Made by a program: the position numbers and the translations under genes. This document shows, piece after piece, positions 11,445-22,490 of a stretch of DNA of 64,000 nucleotides; within the stretch, counting starts at the first letter, position 1; each line of letters starts with the position of its first letter. The notes below the pieces were generated by a model that worked only from the letters and a program-made list of their open reading frames with translations, ran no database searches and was not told where the DNA came from. The stretch comes from Tetradesmus obliquus (lineage: Eukaryota > Chlorophyta > Chlorophyceae > Sphaeropleales > Scenedesmaceae): NCBI GenBank assembly GCA_030272155.1, contig CP126203.1:2480001-2544000 (forward strand). The letters run 5' to 3'.

Positions 11445-12454
11445 TCAGTCGAGAGATATGTGAGGACGAAGAGGACAATGGCTCTGCTGCAGCGGCCAGC
11501 TGCAGGCTTTGCTGCAGCGGCGAGTGCGGCAGCAGGGGCAGCTGCAGCGGTGACATGAGGCTAGCTGCAGCAGCGGACCGGGTTGGCGCAAGGGGGTGGT
11601 GACTACGCTAATGTACTGTAGCAGGTGTGTCAGCGGGCATGTAGCTCTGTATACTTCAGGGATCTGCTGGCACGATTATAATATATGTGGTATGCCATAT
11701 CCAATGTTGTTGGCGCCTGCATGCAGCAGCGCTGGCAGCGTGCAGCGGCGACCTTGTGAGCAACCATTGATGGTGTGTGTAGCATATGGTAGCCGTGAGT
11801 ATCGCACAACAATGCATTCCGAGTGGCGCCATGCTGTGCTTGCGCGACCCTGCTGACAATGCTGTGATACAACGTGATCACGACTTTGTATAGCTGCAGG
11901 TGCTGCCTCTTGTTGTTTTCAGCTTACATGCTGGGTGCATATGCGGCATATGATCTGCCGGATTACCTCACCTTCTGTCAGCATCTGTGTCCAGTGTTGC
12001 CATCATAGCATGTTTGTACGGTTCTTGTTCAGTGTGTGCGAACGCCGGTCTGTTTACTACTGATGCAACTATTTCTGTGTGCCTATGCCAGGGTCCCAAT
12101 GCAGCCACTCAAGGATGATGTCTGTTTCTTGACAGTGATTTGGTGACAATTACTATGCAGTGACTGACAAGGCAGCACGCAGGGTTGCGGTGGTCTGGGA
12201 CGCAGTGCACAGTGCAGCAGGCCAGTTGGCTGCCTGGGTCCTAGCGAAGTTGGCTACTTGGGTCCTTGCAGGAAAAGCAAAAGGTTACATGGTCAAGGCT
12301 TGCGCAGCAGTAGTATGCTGTTCGCACCTCTGCTGCAAACCTAACCCTAAGTTGCTAGTCCCAGCTGCCAGCAACATTGACCGGCTCAGCAACACCACCG
12401 CAGGCCTCAGTCAAACTAACAAGCTAAAGTCAAACATACAACAACTGCTCAGCT
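11445..12454. other. convergent intergenic region (3' UTRs)
   Basis: Lies between the stops of the oxygenase (+) and anthranilate synthase (-). It should hold both 3' UTRs. No supported ORF or RNA gene. Confidence 0.6.
12285..12289 (-). terminator. candidate TGTAA polyadenylation signal for anthranilate synthase
   Basis: TGTAA, the usual chlorophyte poly(A) signal, on the minus strand about 170 bases past the stop codon. Confidence 0.4.
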
Positions 12455-12692
12455 TCACTCGCAGTGGGGCTGCACGAAGGCCTGCTCTGCCAGGTCAATG
12501 GCCCTGCCCAGTGCTGCTGCTTTGTTGAGTGTCTCCTCGTACTCGCTCTCAGGCACGCTGTCAGCAACAAGGCCGGCACCAGCCTGCAGCAGCAGCAGAA
12601 GCACATAATCAGCAACACGTGCCCTCTTGGGTTGAGTGTCTCCTCGTACTCGCTCTCAGGCACACTGTCAGCAACCAGGCCGGCACCAGCCT

Positions 12693-12728
<36 letters not shown>

Positions 12729-13959
12729 AATCAGTAACAGGGGTCTGCAGCAGCAGCCACTTTTGAGCAGGCCTAGGCTTCCACAGCTACAAATCACCAC
12801 AGCAGCTTCCAAAGCATCGAGTCGACTGGTTCTTTAAATAATTGCCACAACAATCCCCGCACCTGCAAGTGCACCGTCCACTCGCGCCTGCTGTTTGCGC
12901 CCGCGTAGCTGTACAGGCTGTCCTCGCTGGCGGTGGGGATGACCATGGTGCGCAGGCCCAGGGCCATGTCCATGCTGCCACTGAAGGACACGTGGCCCAG
13001 GCCGCCGCCGTAGGGACCGCGCTTGTTCACTTCGAGCTCATCAATGATCTGCATTGCTCGCACCTGCACAACAGCAGCAGCAGCAAAGCATGAAACAAAC
13101 GAATATCTGGCAAGAGAGACAGGGACATGCAGCGCTTGTTGACCTCAAGCTCATCAATGATCTGCATCGCACGCACCTGCACAACAGCAGCAGCAGCAAA
13201 GCATGAAACAAACGAATATCTGGCAAGAGAGACAGGGACATGCCGCGCTTGTTGACCTCAAGCTCATCAATGATCTGCATCGCGGGCACATGCACAGCAA
13301 TATGAGGATTGGGGTTTTGAGTTCAAGGTTCGGCAAGGTTATGGTCCACGACAGCTGCATGACAGTAGGCTCTTTCCTACACCCATCCAGCAACAGCGGC
13401 CTGCACACCTTGGGGCCGCCGCTGACTGTGCCTGCAGGCAGCGCAGCGCGCATCTGTACCACAAAGAACTGCCGCGTCCAACATTGGCCCAAAACAATCA
13501 CGCCATAGCCTGCTCTGCGCACCTTGGGGGCCCCGCTGACTGTGCCTGCAGGCAGTGCGGCGCGCAGCGCATCCCAGGAGTCCAGGCCCGGCTGTAGCTG
13601 TCGCACATCTTTGGCAAATAGGTTACTCGACATAACACCACACGTTGCTGTGCATGTTACATTCAACTTATCAATTAGTAAAGCCACTGCCAGCTCTGGG
13701 CCTGCTTCAACTAACCACACCATTTGCTCTCCACACACAAAATAACAGCAAGCCAAGGACAGCCACAGCCACCCACGCACCTTGGGGGCACCGCTGACTG
13801 TGCCTGCCGGCAGCGCAGCGCGCAGCGCATCCCAGGAGTCCAGCCCTGGCTGTAGCTGCCCCGTCACGGTGCTGCTGATGTGCATGACGTGGCTGTAGCG
13901 CTCAATCTCCATCAGCTTCTCCACCACCACGCTGCCTGACTTGGACACCTGGCAACGGC

Positions 13960-14023
<64 letters not shown>

Positions 14024-14090
14024 TGTGCATGACGTGGCTGTAGCGCGATCTCCATCAGCTTCTCCACCACCACACTGCCTGACTTGGATA

Positions 14091-14139
<49 letters not shown>

Positions 14140-15933
14140 TGTGCATGACGCGGCTGTAGCGCTCAATCTCCATCAGCTTCTCCACCAACACGCTGCTTGA
14201 CTTGGACACCTGGCAGCGGCAGCAGCAGCAGCAGCAGTTGCAATACTGAGCAGATACTATCTGCACATGTGGGTGTTTTGGTGGTGAATGTAGCCCCAGA
14301 GGTGGGCGTACTCTGAACCTAATCCAAGTGCTCTGCTGCAGTCAAGTTGCTCACCTTGCCCACACCACTGCGTCCAGGCCAGCAAGCATGACGTGCTCCA
14401 CGCACTCATCACAGACCACATGATGCCTCACCTTGCCCAAGGACAAAGTAACAGAAGTAACATGCATTCCTCACCTTGCCCACGTCGTTGCGGCCCAGGT
14501 CCACAAGCATGACGTGCTCCGCGCACTCCTTCGCGTCAGACAGCAGGTCCTTCTCAAGCGCCAGGTCTGACTCAGCGTCAGCGCCACGCCGGCGGGTGCC
14601 TGCGAGCGGGCGGTTGGTCACGATGCGCTCGTTGTCCACCCTGCAGGAACAAAACAGGCAGGTAGGCAGGCAGGCAAGCAGGCAGGCAGGCAGGCAGGCA
14701 GAACTGAGGTGCTGCAGGCACAGAAAGCGAATGAGTGCATGGGGATGCAGTTGCAGGAGGGCAGCGCAGATGCAGCAGAGTGCCTGCAAGTGGTCGAATG
14801 GCCATTTCGCATTCGTTGTCCACCTTGCAGGACAAAACAACAGGCAGGGAAAGAGGTAGAGGGGCGATGCAGGCATGCACGCATAGTGACTGCAGGCCGG
14901 AGCAGGAGCATTCAGGCACAGCAGTGGCAGCACGGTGCATCAAGCAGCGAGACTGTCCAGTCTCGTGTGTCTACTGGCACGTGTAAACATGTCTGTGCAC
15001 GCTGAGGAATGCTTGTAACACGTGCGTCCTGGCACCGCACACAACGGATAACAAACTCACCCCCGCAAACCCTTCCGGTTAGGAGAGTCATGTATACCAC
15101 ATTTGCTGTGGCACGCACCTGCACAGGATCTCTGGGCTGCTGGACACAATGATGCAGCATATAATCGCAGAACCTACAGAACTTGTGCACTGCATGCTGC
15201 GCACCTGCACAGGATTTCAGGGCTGCTGGAGACGATGATGCAGCCGCGCGCCTGCATGTAGACCATGTAGGGGCTGGGGTTGACCACGCGCAGCGCGCGG
15301 TACACCTCAAAGGGGTCGGCAAAGGTGCGGCGCTCGTAGCGCTGCGACAGCACCAGCTGGAAGATGTCGCCGCTCTGCAGCAGTTGATGATACGAGGCAT
15401 GGAAAAACGACAGGACGCGTGTGGGTACAGCGCGCATGTGCTACAGACCGCGCTCTGGATGCCGATGCAGCCTTGTTGCCGCTCTGCAGGAGTTGCAGGA
15501 AAGCATGCAAAACAAAGGCAAGAAGGCGAGTTTGGGTACAGCGCGCGGTACACCTCAAAGGGGTCGGCAAAGGTGCCTCGCTTGTAGACTGAGACAGCAC
15601 CAGCTGGAAGATGTCGCCGCTCTGCAGGAGGACATGGACGAGGGCATGAGCACATAAGATGTGAGCAGGGTAACTATATGTGGGTACAGCGAGCGCATAC
15701 CAAAGACCGTGCTCTGGATGCTGCTGCTGCCTTGTTCCCACTTCCTCTTGCAGGAGAGGGGAAAGCACGCATAGCAAGCAGATATGATAGAATCCTTGCT
15801 TTCATAAGTTTCAGTGCTGTGCTGCGCACCAGGATGTACTCCTTGGCTGCCAGCACTGCATCCAGGAACTGCTGCTTGGTCACGTTTGACTTGCCGGGCG
15901 GCGCAGGCAGCTGCGTGAGCGCCATGTCAACCT

Positions 15934-15971
<38 letters not shown>

Positions 15972-17702
15972 CACGCGATGGTCGTTCAGAGTAGGTATGG
16001 AGAGCTGCTGGTTGCAGATGACAGATGTTGACTGCAAGGCCGCAGTGAGAGAGGCAAGCCTGCAGCTGGCCCTTGCTTTGTGTGGGCTTTTGATGGCACA
16101 CTACTGCTTCACGCTACTGCTTCCGGCATGCTTCTTCAGTTACGAGGCTTCAACACACAGCTCTGCAACACACCTGCGCGGGCGCCAAGCTTGGAGGTGG
16201 GCTGTTCAGCCGCTGCACAAGCTGCCTCAACCGCTGCTTGCCCTCATCATACGCTGCCCGCAGCACGTCCGTATCTTGGCTGCCGCTGCTGCCGTTGCTG
16301 CTGCCTGCTGCCGCCTGCGCCTCGGCATCTAGGTGCACCCAAGAGATGATGTAGATGAGCTTTGTTGCCTGGTCAAACACGATGACGTCATTGTAGAGTG
16401 ACAGGTGCATGTCTGGCAGGTGGCGGTCGTCCTCTGGCGCTGCTGAAAACGGAATCTTGCCTGCAGGATGCGGTGGTGGCAGAGGTTTGCAGAAAAGGAA
16501 AGGAAATGGCAGATGTGCTGTGTGAGCATGTGCAGAAGAGAGGAGAGTGCAAAGCTGTGTGATTGAGAGCGCCTGTGGCGCCTTGGCCTTGCAGGAGACT
16601 CTTAACAGAGGTGGCAGAGGGTGCAATCCCATGCTCACAGGACTTGCAGGAATCACGCAGCAGCTGTCCCTACATATGCATGGCAGGCAGCAGCTGCTGC
16701 TGCTGGTGTGCCACACAGCTTCCCATATCCAGCGCAACACACAACAGCACCTGCAGCTGCTGCCTGCCATGCTCAGTGCTGCAGGAGTGCGGCTATACAG
16801 CTGATACAGGAGTGCCGCTGTACTCCTGCTGCACTACATGCATTGCTGCTATGCACTTGACCGGACTGATGTTACTGTACATGTGTGCAGCTGCACAGCG
16901 CGTGGCTCAGAACTCGCCAGCTTCGTCAAGGGCACTCACTGCCGTGCACGCAGCCCACAGCGTCGTATCCCGCACAGCCCACCCAGCCAGCTGTACACCT
17001 GCTGCACAGCATGTTCTCACACAAGTGCATGCAGCTGCAGGACACTTACTGCCGTACACGTAGCGCACGGTGTCGTATCCCGCGTAGCCCACCCAGCCGC
17101 CAGTGAAGACCTCCGGCAGTCCCTCCACCTTTGCAGGCCTCCAGTTCCTGCTGAGCTTCTCTGGCACCTGCATAGGGTGAGTGAATGAATGAATGAATGA
17201 TTGAGCTACGCGTGTTGTGCTGTTACTCACCACCCGCGTAATTTAAGGGAGGGGATGTGGGTGACGATGAGGACACCCCATGTGCCTTCACACCTCCTAC
17301 CATCCTCACCTGCATAGGGTCACTCTCCTCGCTGACCTGGCGTGAGCCTGCCTGATGGTCAAGTAATGTTACTTTGTGGCCCTTTGCTACAACCTCCAGC
17401 GCTGGGTTAGCGCCTACAAAGCTGTAGCGGCCCTGCTGGTCTCCGTTGACCACAGATTCGAGCAGGAAGCTGGGTGATTGGATGTCATTTTGCTGCACCA
17501 GTGCGCGGTATGCTAGCACTGGGGTGAGCTGGTCGCTGAAGATTCGCTGGAAGAGTGGCACGATGTTTGCGCCGGATGCCGCATGGCTGCAGAAGGCATC
17601 AAAGTCTGCTGCTTCTGCTGTGCTGCATACGGCTGAGGCAGATGCTGCTGCTGCTGATGGCGCGGCCTGCGCTGCTGCTGCAGCTACATGCGGGAAGGGC
17701 AT
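12455..17702 (-). CDS. ASA1: anthranilate synthase component I (alpha subunit), plastid
   Basis: Converts chorismate and glutamine-derived ammonia to anthranilate, first step of tryptophan synthesis; plant and algal enzymes act in the plastid with a separate glutamine amidotransferase. Exons (descending): 17702-17310, 17167-17050, 16460-16174, 15931-15830, 15374-15205, 14640-14475, 13948-13781, 13063-12863, 12583-12455, giving 577 aa in continuous phase. Family motifs in order: [15 protein letters not shown]-x10-S (the tryptophan-feedback element, intact), [79 protein letters not shown] and the C-terminal [14 protein letters not shown]. The N-terminus is Ala/Ser-rich, short for a transit peptide, so another exon upstream is possible. 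Six of nine exons have partial copies in adjacent introns. Confidence 0.95.
12625..12692 (-). repeat. partial copy of anthranilate synthase last exon
   Basis: Repeats the CAG acceptor and bases coding [20 protein letters not shown], 109 bp upstream (in gene sense) of the true exon, then runs into intron sequence. Confidence 0.85.
13037..13289 (-). repeat. 113-bp tandem repeat of exon 8 5' edge
   Basis: Bases coding the exon start ([14 protein letters not shown]) plus acceptor and intron recur at exact 113-bp steps (13037, 13150, 13263). Only the first, inside 12863-13063, continues into a full exon. Confidence 0.9.
13405..13605 (-). repeat. partial copies of exon 7 3' edge
   Basis: [12 protein letters not shown]-coding bases and donor occur at ~13408-13445 and ~13522-13605 in addition to the full exon at 13781-13948. 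The second copy also includes [13 protein letters not shown]. Confidence 0.85.
13962..14232 (-). repeat. CTG runs and copies of exon 7 5' edge
   Basis: Two copies of the [15 protein letters not shown] edge (about 14027-14092 and 14145-14212), each preceded in gene sense by a (CTG)n run ending in CCAG. Runs: about 16 units at 13965-14013, 12 at 14097-14130, 6 at 14219-14236. Confidence 0.85.
14655..14700. repeat. (GGCA)n tetranucleotide tract
   Basis: About ten units with a few substitutions, inside the intron between anthranilate synthase exons 5 and 6, just upstream of the exon-6 acceptor. Confidence 0.85.
15118..15160 (-). repeat. partial copy of exon 5 3' edge
   Basis: A decayed copy of the SSSPEILC-coding edge with donor, about 87 bp from the true edge at 15205. 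Confidence 0.7.
15539..15634 (-). repeat. partial copy of exon 5 5' portion
   Basis: The acceptor and first ~95 bases of exon 5 ([11 protein letters not shown] to FEVYRA) recur upstream in gene sense, with a short indel relative to the intact exon. Confidence 0.8.
15934..15969 (-). repeat. (CTG)12 run at a 3' splice site
   Basis: In gene sense the run reads CTG repeats followed by TAG and the exon starting GTTGACATG, so it occupies the pyrimidine-tract position. Confidence 0.85.
16930..16990 (-). repeat. partial copy of exon 2 3' edge
   Basis: Repeats the [12 protein letters not shown]-coding region and donor of the exon at 17050-17167 about 118 bp downstream in gene sense, with substitutions. 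Confidence 0.75.
17182..17201. repeat. (GAAT)n short tandem repeat
   Basis: Four to five units in the first anthranilate synthase intron. Confidence 0.8.
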
Positions 17703-18899
17703 GACAGGGCACAGGCATCAGTGCAGCTACACTTGCTGGGCACCGCCAGGACTAGCAGGCCTGACAGGCCTTCAAAACTGTTGGTGCAGGTGGTGCACAC
17801 ATAGCACAGAGCATACTTTCCTTGCTGCTGCTGCTCGTGCTGCTGCTGTTGCTGCACGTAATGCTGCATGTGCTAGCAGGCATGGGACAACAGTCAGCAT
17901 GGCCATGCATGACGAATTCATAAGTTTAGTGTGTTTCAGCTGCGCATGAGCTGCAATTGGCATGCTGACAGCTATCTGAAACACTAGCACGTTGCTGCCA
18001 GTCTGGTGGCTGGTGAGCAGGTGGTTGTGACGGCTCATGGAGTGTTCAACCCGCGAATTAACAAAGTAAGTCAATAAAATATGTTCGCTCACCTGCAGCC
18101 TCACGAACAGCAGATCCCACTGCTCCAGCGTGAACACGCCCCCGCCTCACCCGACCGGCAGCAGTTCCCACATGTGGTCTTACTATATTATGCCGTGCAT
18201 AAGACTTTCTATGTGCTGCGTGTGCTGCGCCTTCTGCGATCTTGCCCTGCAGCAGCATGCTTGCTGTCGATACTGTGTTCAGACTAGTTTTGCGCCCAGA
18301 CTACGTGCCATTGTCTACAAACAAGGTAGTTATGTGTATGGTAAGCAGACCACCGCTGTGTACGTCGAGGATTACCCTCCTCCGGTTGAGTTACATGTTC
18401 GGGAACGGTGTTGCCTGGGCAGTGAAGACAGGCGGATGCATAACAATGGGGATGAAAGTACTGAATTGTGCTGCTGTTGAGTTCTGGCATGGGCCCTGTC
18501 GCGCCAGCTAGAGGATCGCTCTCAACTAGGGCTTCATTGGGTAAAGAGTTGCAGGAAAAACTGAAGACAGAGGCTTCACCTCCAGGCCCTGTATGCCATC
18601 ACTTACACCATATGCCTTGAAGCCATTGACGAAACCCCCACTGAAGCTGACGCACGTGACAACACCAGACCAAGACAGCTGCCATCAACACATTGCTGCT
18701 ACAGCACACCTTGCACGTGCAGCCAGCGGCTGCAGTCAGGCAGCCCATGCAATCATCTCTGCACGTGAAATATTATGCTTTAGGCCAACACATATCAAGC
18801 TGCTGCTCAAGTGCGCCCACACACATATAACCCCAGCCCTAGTCAGCGAGGCATATTGTTGGTACCAAGCAAACAACACACGCATCCCTGCATGCTGCT

Positions 18900-19340
18900 C
18901 GTAATTACGCCGCAAATAACTCTGCTCAGGCACGCAGCCTACGTAATACTGCTCAAACTCTTCGACTGACAAATGGACACTGAGAGGACTGATGCATGAC
19001 TCTAGCGCAGCAAGACAGGCCCGCCACATGCGCGTGGCCGTAACAACCAAGCACAGCAGATGCTGCAGCCAGCCAATCCCTTCACTCTGCAAACAGTTAA
19101 GTAGGCCCGCCCCTCCTCTCCTCTGCCCACCACCCACCCTGACCTCTCCGCAGCTGTGGCCGCTGTTTCCGCGACATCAACCACGGTCGCCAAAACACCC
19201 TGCCAGCAGCAGCTGCTCAGTGTCGAGCACGTCGCTGACACACTTGATCCCGTTGGCACCTTGAGAAGGTTCCTGGGAAGCAAGCCACCAATGCTGCATG
19301 AATCCTGCCGCCTGATGTTGTGCTGCGCCTTCAAGAGTGG
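18900..19340. other. possible coding exons, strand unresolved
   Basis: On the minus strand, frames coding GANGIKCVSDVLDTEQLLLAG and VEEFEQYYVGCVPEQSYLRR look protein-like. On the plus strand, 19156-19344 reads LLSVEHVADTLDPVG from a good CCGCAG acceptor to a stop. I cannot decide which is real, or whether either is. Confidence 0.25.
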
Positions 19341-19474
19341 TTGAAGTGCACTAGCTGGTGAGGGAGCGCAGACACACGTATGCATACAAACAGGTTGCTA
19401 TATGAGCGAGACACAACGAAACAGGTTATGAGCTGCATATACAACAAAATTGTGTTCAGCTGGCCCGCTGCAAC

Positions 19475-19717
19475 ATGCGTGGAGCAACGAAGCGCAGGCG
19501 CAGACCAGACTTGACCAATGCTGGCGAGCGCGGGGCATCGGAAAATCGCAGCACTGCTGCACTGCACGGAGTGCGCGCCATTGCGGTTGCATGGCGACGC
19601 CCCTTCCGTGCTGTGATGACTCTTGCAGGCGCATGTGCCCCGGCCGCGGAGCAAAGACCGATAATGATGCACAAACAGCGTTGCGCGGAGCTGGCAGCTC
19701 TGCGCAAGCTGGTCTAA
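19475..19717 (+). other. 80-codon ORF, CpG-rich, doubtful
   Basis: An ATG-led frame with little CAG content, starting MRGATKRRRRPDLTNAG. Its base composition differs from its surroundings. The opposite strand is also open. No recognised domain. Confidence 0.2.
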
Positions 19718-22490
19718 CATGACAAACACGTGAGTGCGACAGCGCGCTTCGGCGCCGCGCTGATGCGTGCGTGTAAGGAGTAGAGGATGGCGCTAAGCAA
19801 GGCAATCCATGATGCAAAAGTGAAGCTCCCTGGGTGTGCAGTAGATGCAGCAGCCTGACAAACCACCTGCAGAGAACGCTCAAGCACACTGCAGCGCTAC
19901 CCTGCTCGTCTCACCACCACCATCGCCACCAGCTCCAGCCCTGCACAACACCACCTGTGCTACCAGCCGCTCACACTTCACACAACATGAAATCCAAAAC
20001 GGAGACCCCTTGTAAGCAAAGGACGTTCTAGCTCCCCCAGCAACCACAGTATGCCCTACCTACGTCACACATAGCGCTCTAACGAACTACAGCAAAACCC
20101 AAAACCACAGAGGCTTGAACCACAACCTGCGAACGTTGCATAGGTGGGCCTTATCGCCTCAGCATGTAGTTTGCCTGCCAGAAACCCCTATGCCCTACAG
20201 TAATACATGCACGTGCCCTGCCTGCCGCCCCATTTTTTTGTTTTTCCAACTAAAGACCAGGCAGCTGCCAAGGCCTCATATAAAGCTCCGCCAAATCCGT
20301 CACAAAGCCTACACGAGTGAACTATTCCCTCCCTGCCAACCACGAAACCCCAAGGACACGCACCTGCATCTGCACGAACAGGCAAGTAGACAACGCAGCA
20401 CAGCAGCAGCTCTTGCACCAGATGATGATGTGCATGCTGCCGTGCTGCGTGCTCGTACCGGCTGTCACACCTAGTACATGCATGCATTGCCTTTGTCACC
20501 TCCATTCCAACCCAACAAACCACCAACACCACCAACAACAAGCACACCTGGGTGCGGCAAACCATGTTTGGCTGCTGCACAACCTCAAGCTGCTTCTCCC
20601 TTCCTTTCAAACCTGAGCCTGAAACCTACACCACCCTGGGCACTTGCAGGACAGCGGCTGGCAACCAAAACTCATACAACAGCTGCAACACACCTGCACA
20701 CGGGCAGGCGTTTGGCATGAGTGTCTCACAGCTCAACAGTGGCTCACTCGATTCCGGAAAGACTGCACAACTGTGTGCAGCGCTCTCTGTGCACCCAACC
20801 CCAGACCTCGGCACCTGAAACTCTTATGTGCCTGTTGTGCATTCATCTCACACACACAAACAAACACACACTGTGGGGTTCTGATCAAACTGAACGCATA
20901 CCGCATACAACATGTACTGCCGCACACAACATGTACTAGTCTGCAGGGAAGTCCTCTCCATAGGGTGAAGACATGAATGCAGGCTGCTGTGCTGATTGTG
21001 TACTGCTATCAACCTGACTGCTGCACTCAAGTTGGGTTTGCAGGGAAGCACACACATGCTGCGAGCCATCCCAGCAGTGACATGTGCACAGCAAGCAAAC
21101 ACACAGCGTGTGCTGTTTACACAAGCACAGTGGCACATGCAGTCCACTGCTGACTGACAACCACTCACTTGCACAGCGCAAGCTGCACAGCGCGTAGCTG
21201 CACTGGCCACCAGACATGCATGCCACACAAAAATCGAACACTTACGAGCAACCTTGACTGCACAGCATCCACCTGAGCCAAACACCGCCACAACACCTAA
21301 GCCTCGAAACAATGTGTATCTGGTATGCAGTGCAGCACGAAGCAGTGTGCTTGATACGCCTGTGACACTTGTCGCTGGTCCTGCAAGCACGGGCCCACCC
21401 AACTCGCTAGTAAGCTCGCCCTACCTCCCAAACCTGTTTGCACTAAACCATATCCACTGTTTGTGTGCATCGCAAGCAGCGCTACAGAGCAACAGCTACG
21501 GCATAAGTACCATCACCCAGCCCTTACTCCCAGGTAACACCTGCAGCTCTCTCAGCCACTCATGTCCTGCAGCATGTTCGGTGCTGCAGGATTAGCCTGC
21601 CTGCTCCTGCAAGTTGCTCTCGCACGCTTCAGCCGACTCTCGTACAGGCCACTCTTGACAACGCAACACCAAGCTCAGGACCACGTCAATCCGCTGCATT
21701 CAAGACATGCCATAGCTAAGTCAAAACAAGGCCCTGCTGCAATCAAGCACGCATGAGAAACCTGTATCAATGCTGAGGGCAACACGTGCAGGCATAGCAT
21801 GAGGAAGACATCAGCAAAAGATTGGTGCAAGGTGCCAAAAGAGAAACCTGCAGACCAGTTTGACCCAGCAGCTCAGTCAAGCTGGCCACCAAGCGGGCAT
21901 GCACCTGATGAGCACACAAAAGCCTCTGGTAAGAGCAAGTGGCCAGCAGAACAAGCCAAGCAACCACCAGCGGGGGCCAGGGCAACAGGCAAGACAGCGC
22001 AGCAGCGCAAAAGCAGCAGCAGGAGCCGAGAACACCTGCATGTGTGCTGCAAGGCGCACGCATCTGTACTCGCCAACGCAGGCAAAAACATAACACAGTG
22101 CGCAGGACGGCACATCCAATACGCATGATATGATATTGCATGCTGGGACAGGGGCGAACATAGCCACAGCTGAAGCATGACTAGTACGATCAAAACCCAT
22201 CCGCATGTTCCCTTGATACTCCGTTTACTCATGCCATGGTGCCAGCATTCTCCAAACTTGCCACACGCTGGCAAGCGAAACACCACATGTGTGCAATCCA
22301 CTACAAGCCCAGGACAAGCTGGCACTTGTACTTGCAGGAACAGCCACAGCACATGTTCCAGGGGCACACAGAAGCAGCAGGCGCTTGCAGGACACCTCGG
22401 CTGCAAGCAGGACAGCAGCAGAGCACTCTTCCATGCTCCACTGTGCGGCTCCCCACAAGCAGCAGGCACAGCAGGCGCTTGCAGGACAGC

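Larger units (their letters stand above)
17703..22490. other. 4.8-kb region without a supported gene
   Basis: Holds the 5' flank of anthranilate synthase and the 3' flank of the low-complexity gene. The + strand is rich in A and C from about 18500 to 22300. Short open frames exist on both strands, two of which are listed separately, but no domain, splice chain or long ORF convinces me. Runs such as CAGGACAGC near 22380-22490 echo exon-edge repeats. Confidence 0.4.

Noticed and set aside
12335-12355. Telomere-like CCTAACCCTAA
   Set aside because: Only a single short match in an intergenic region; no tandem array.
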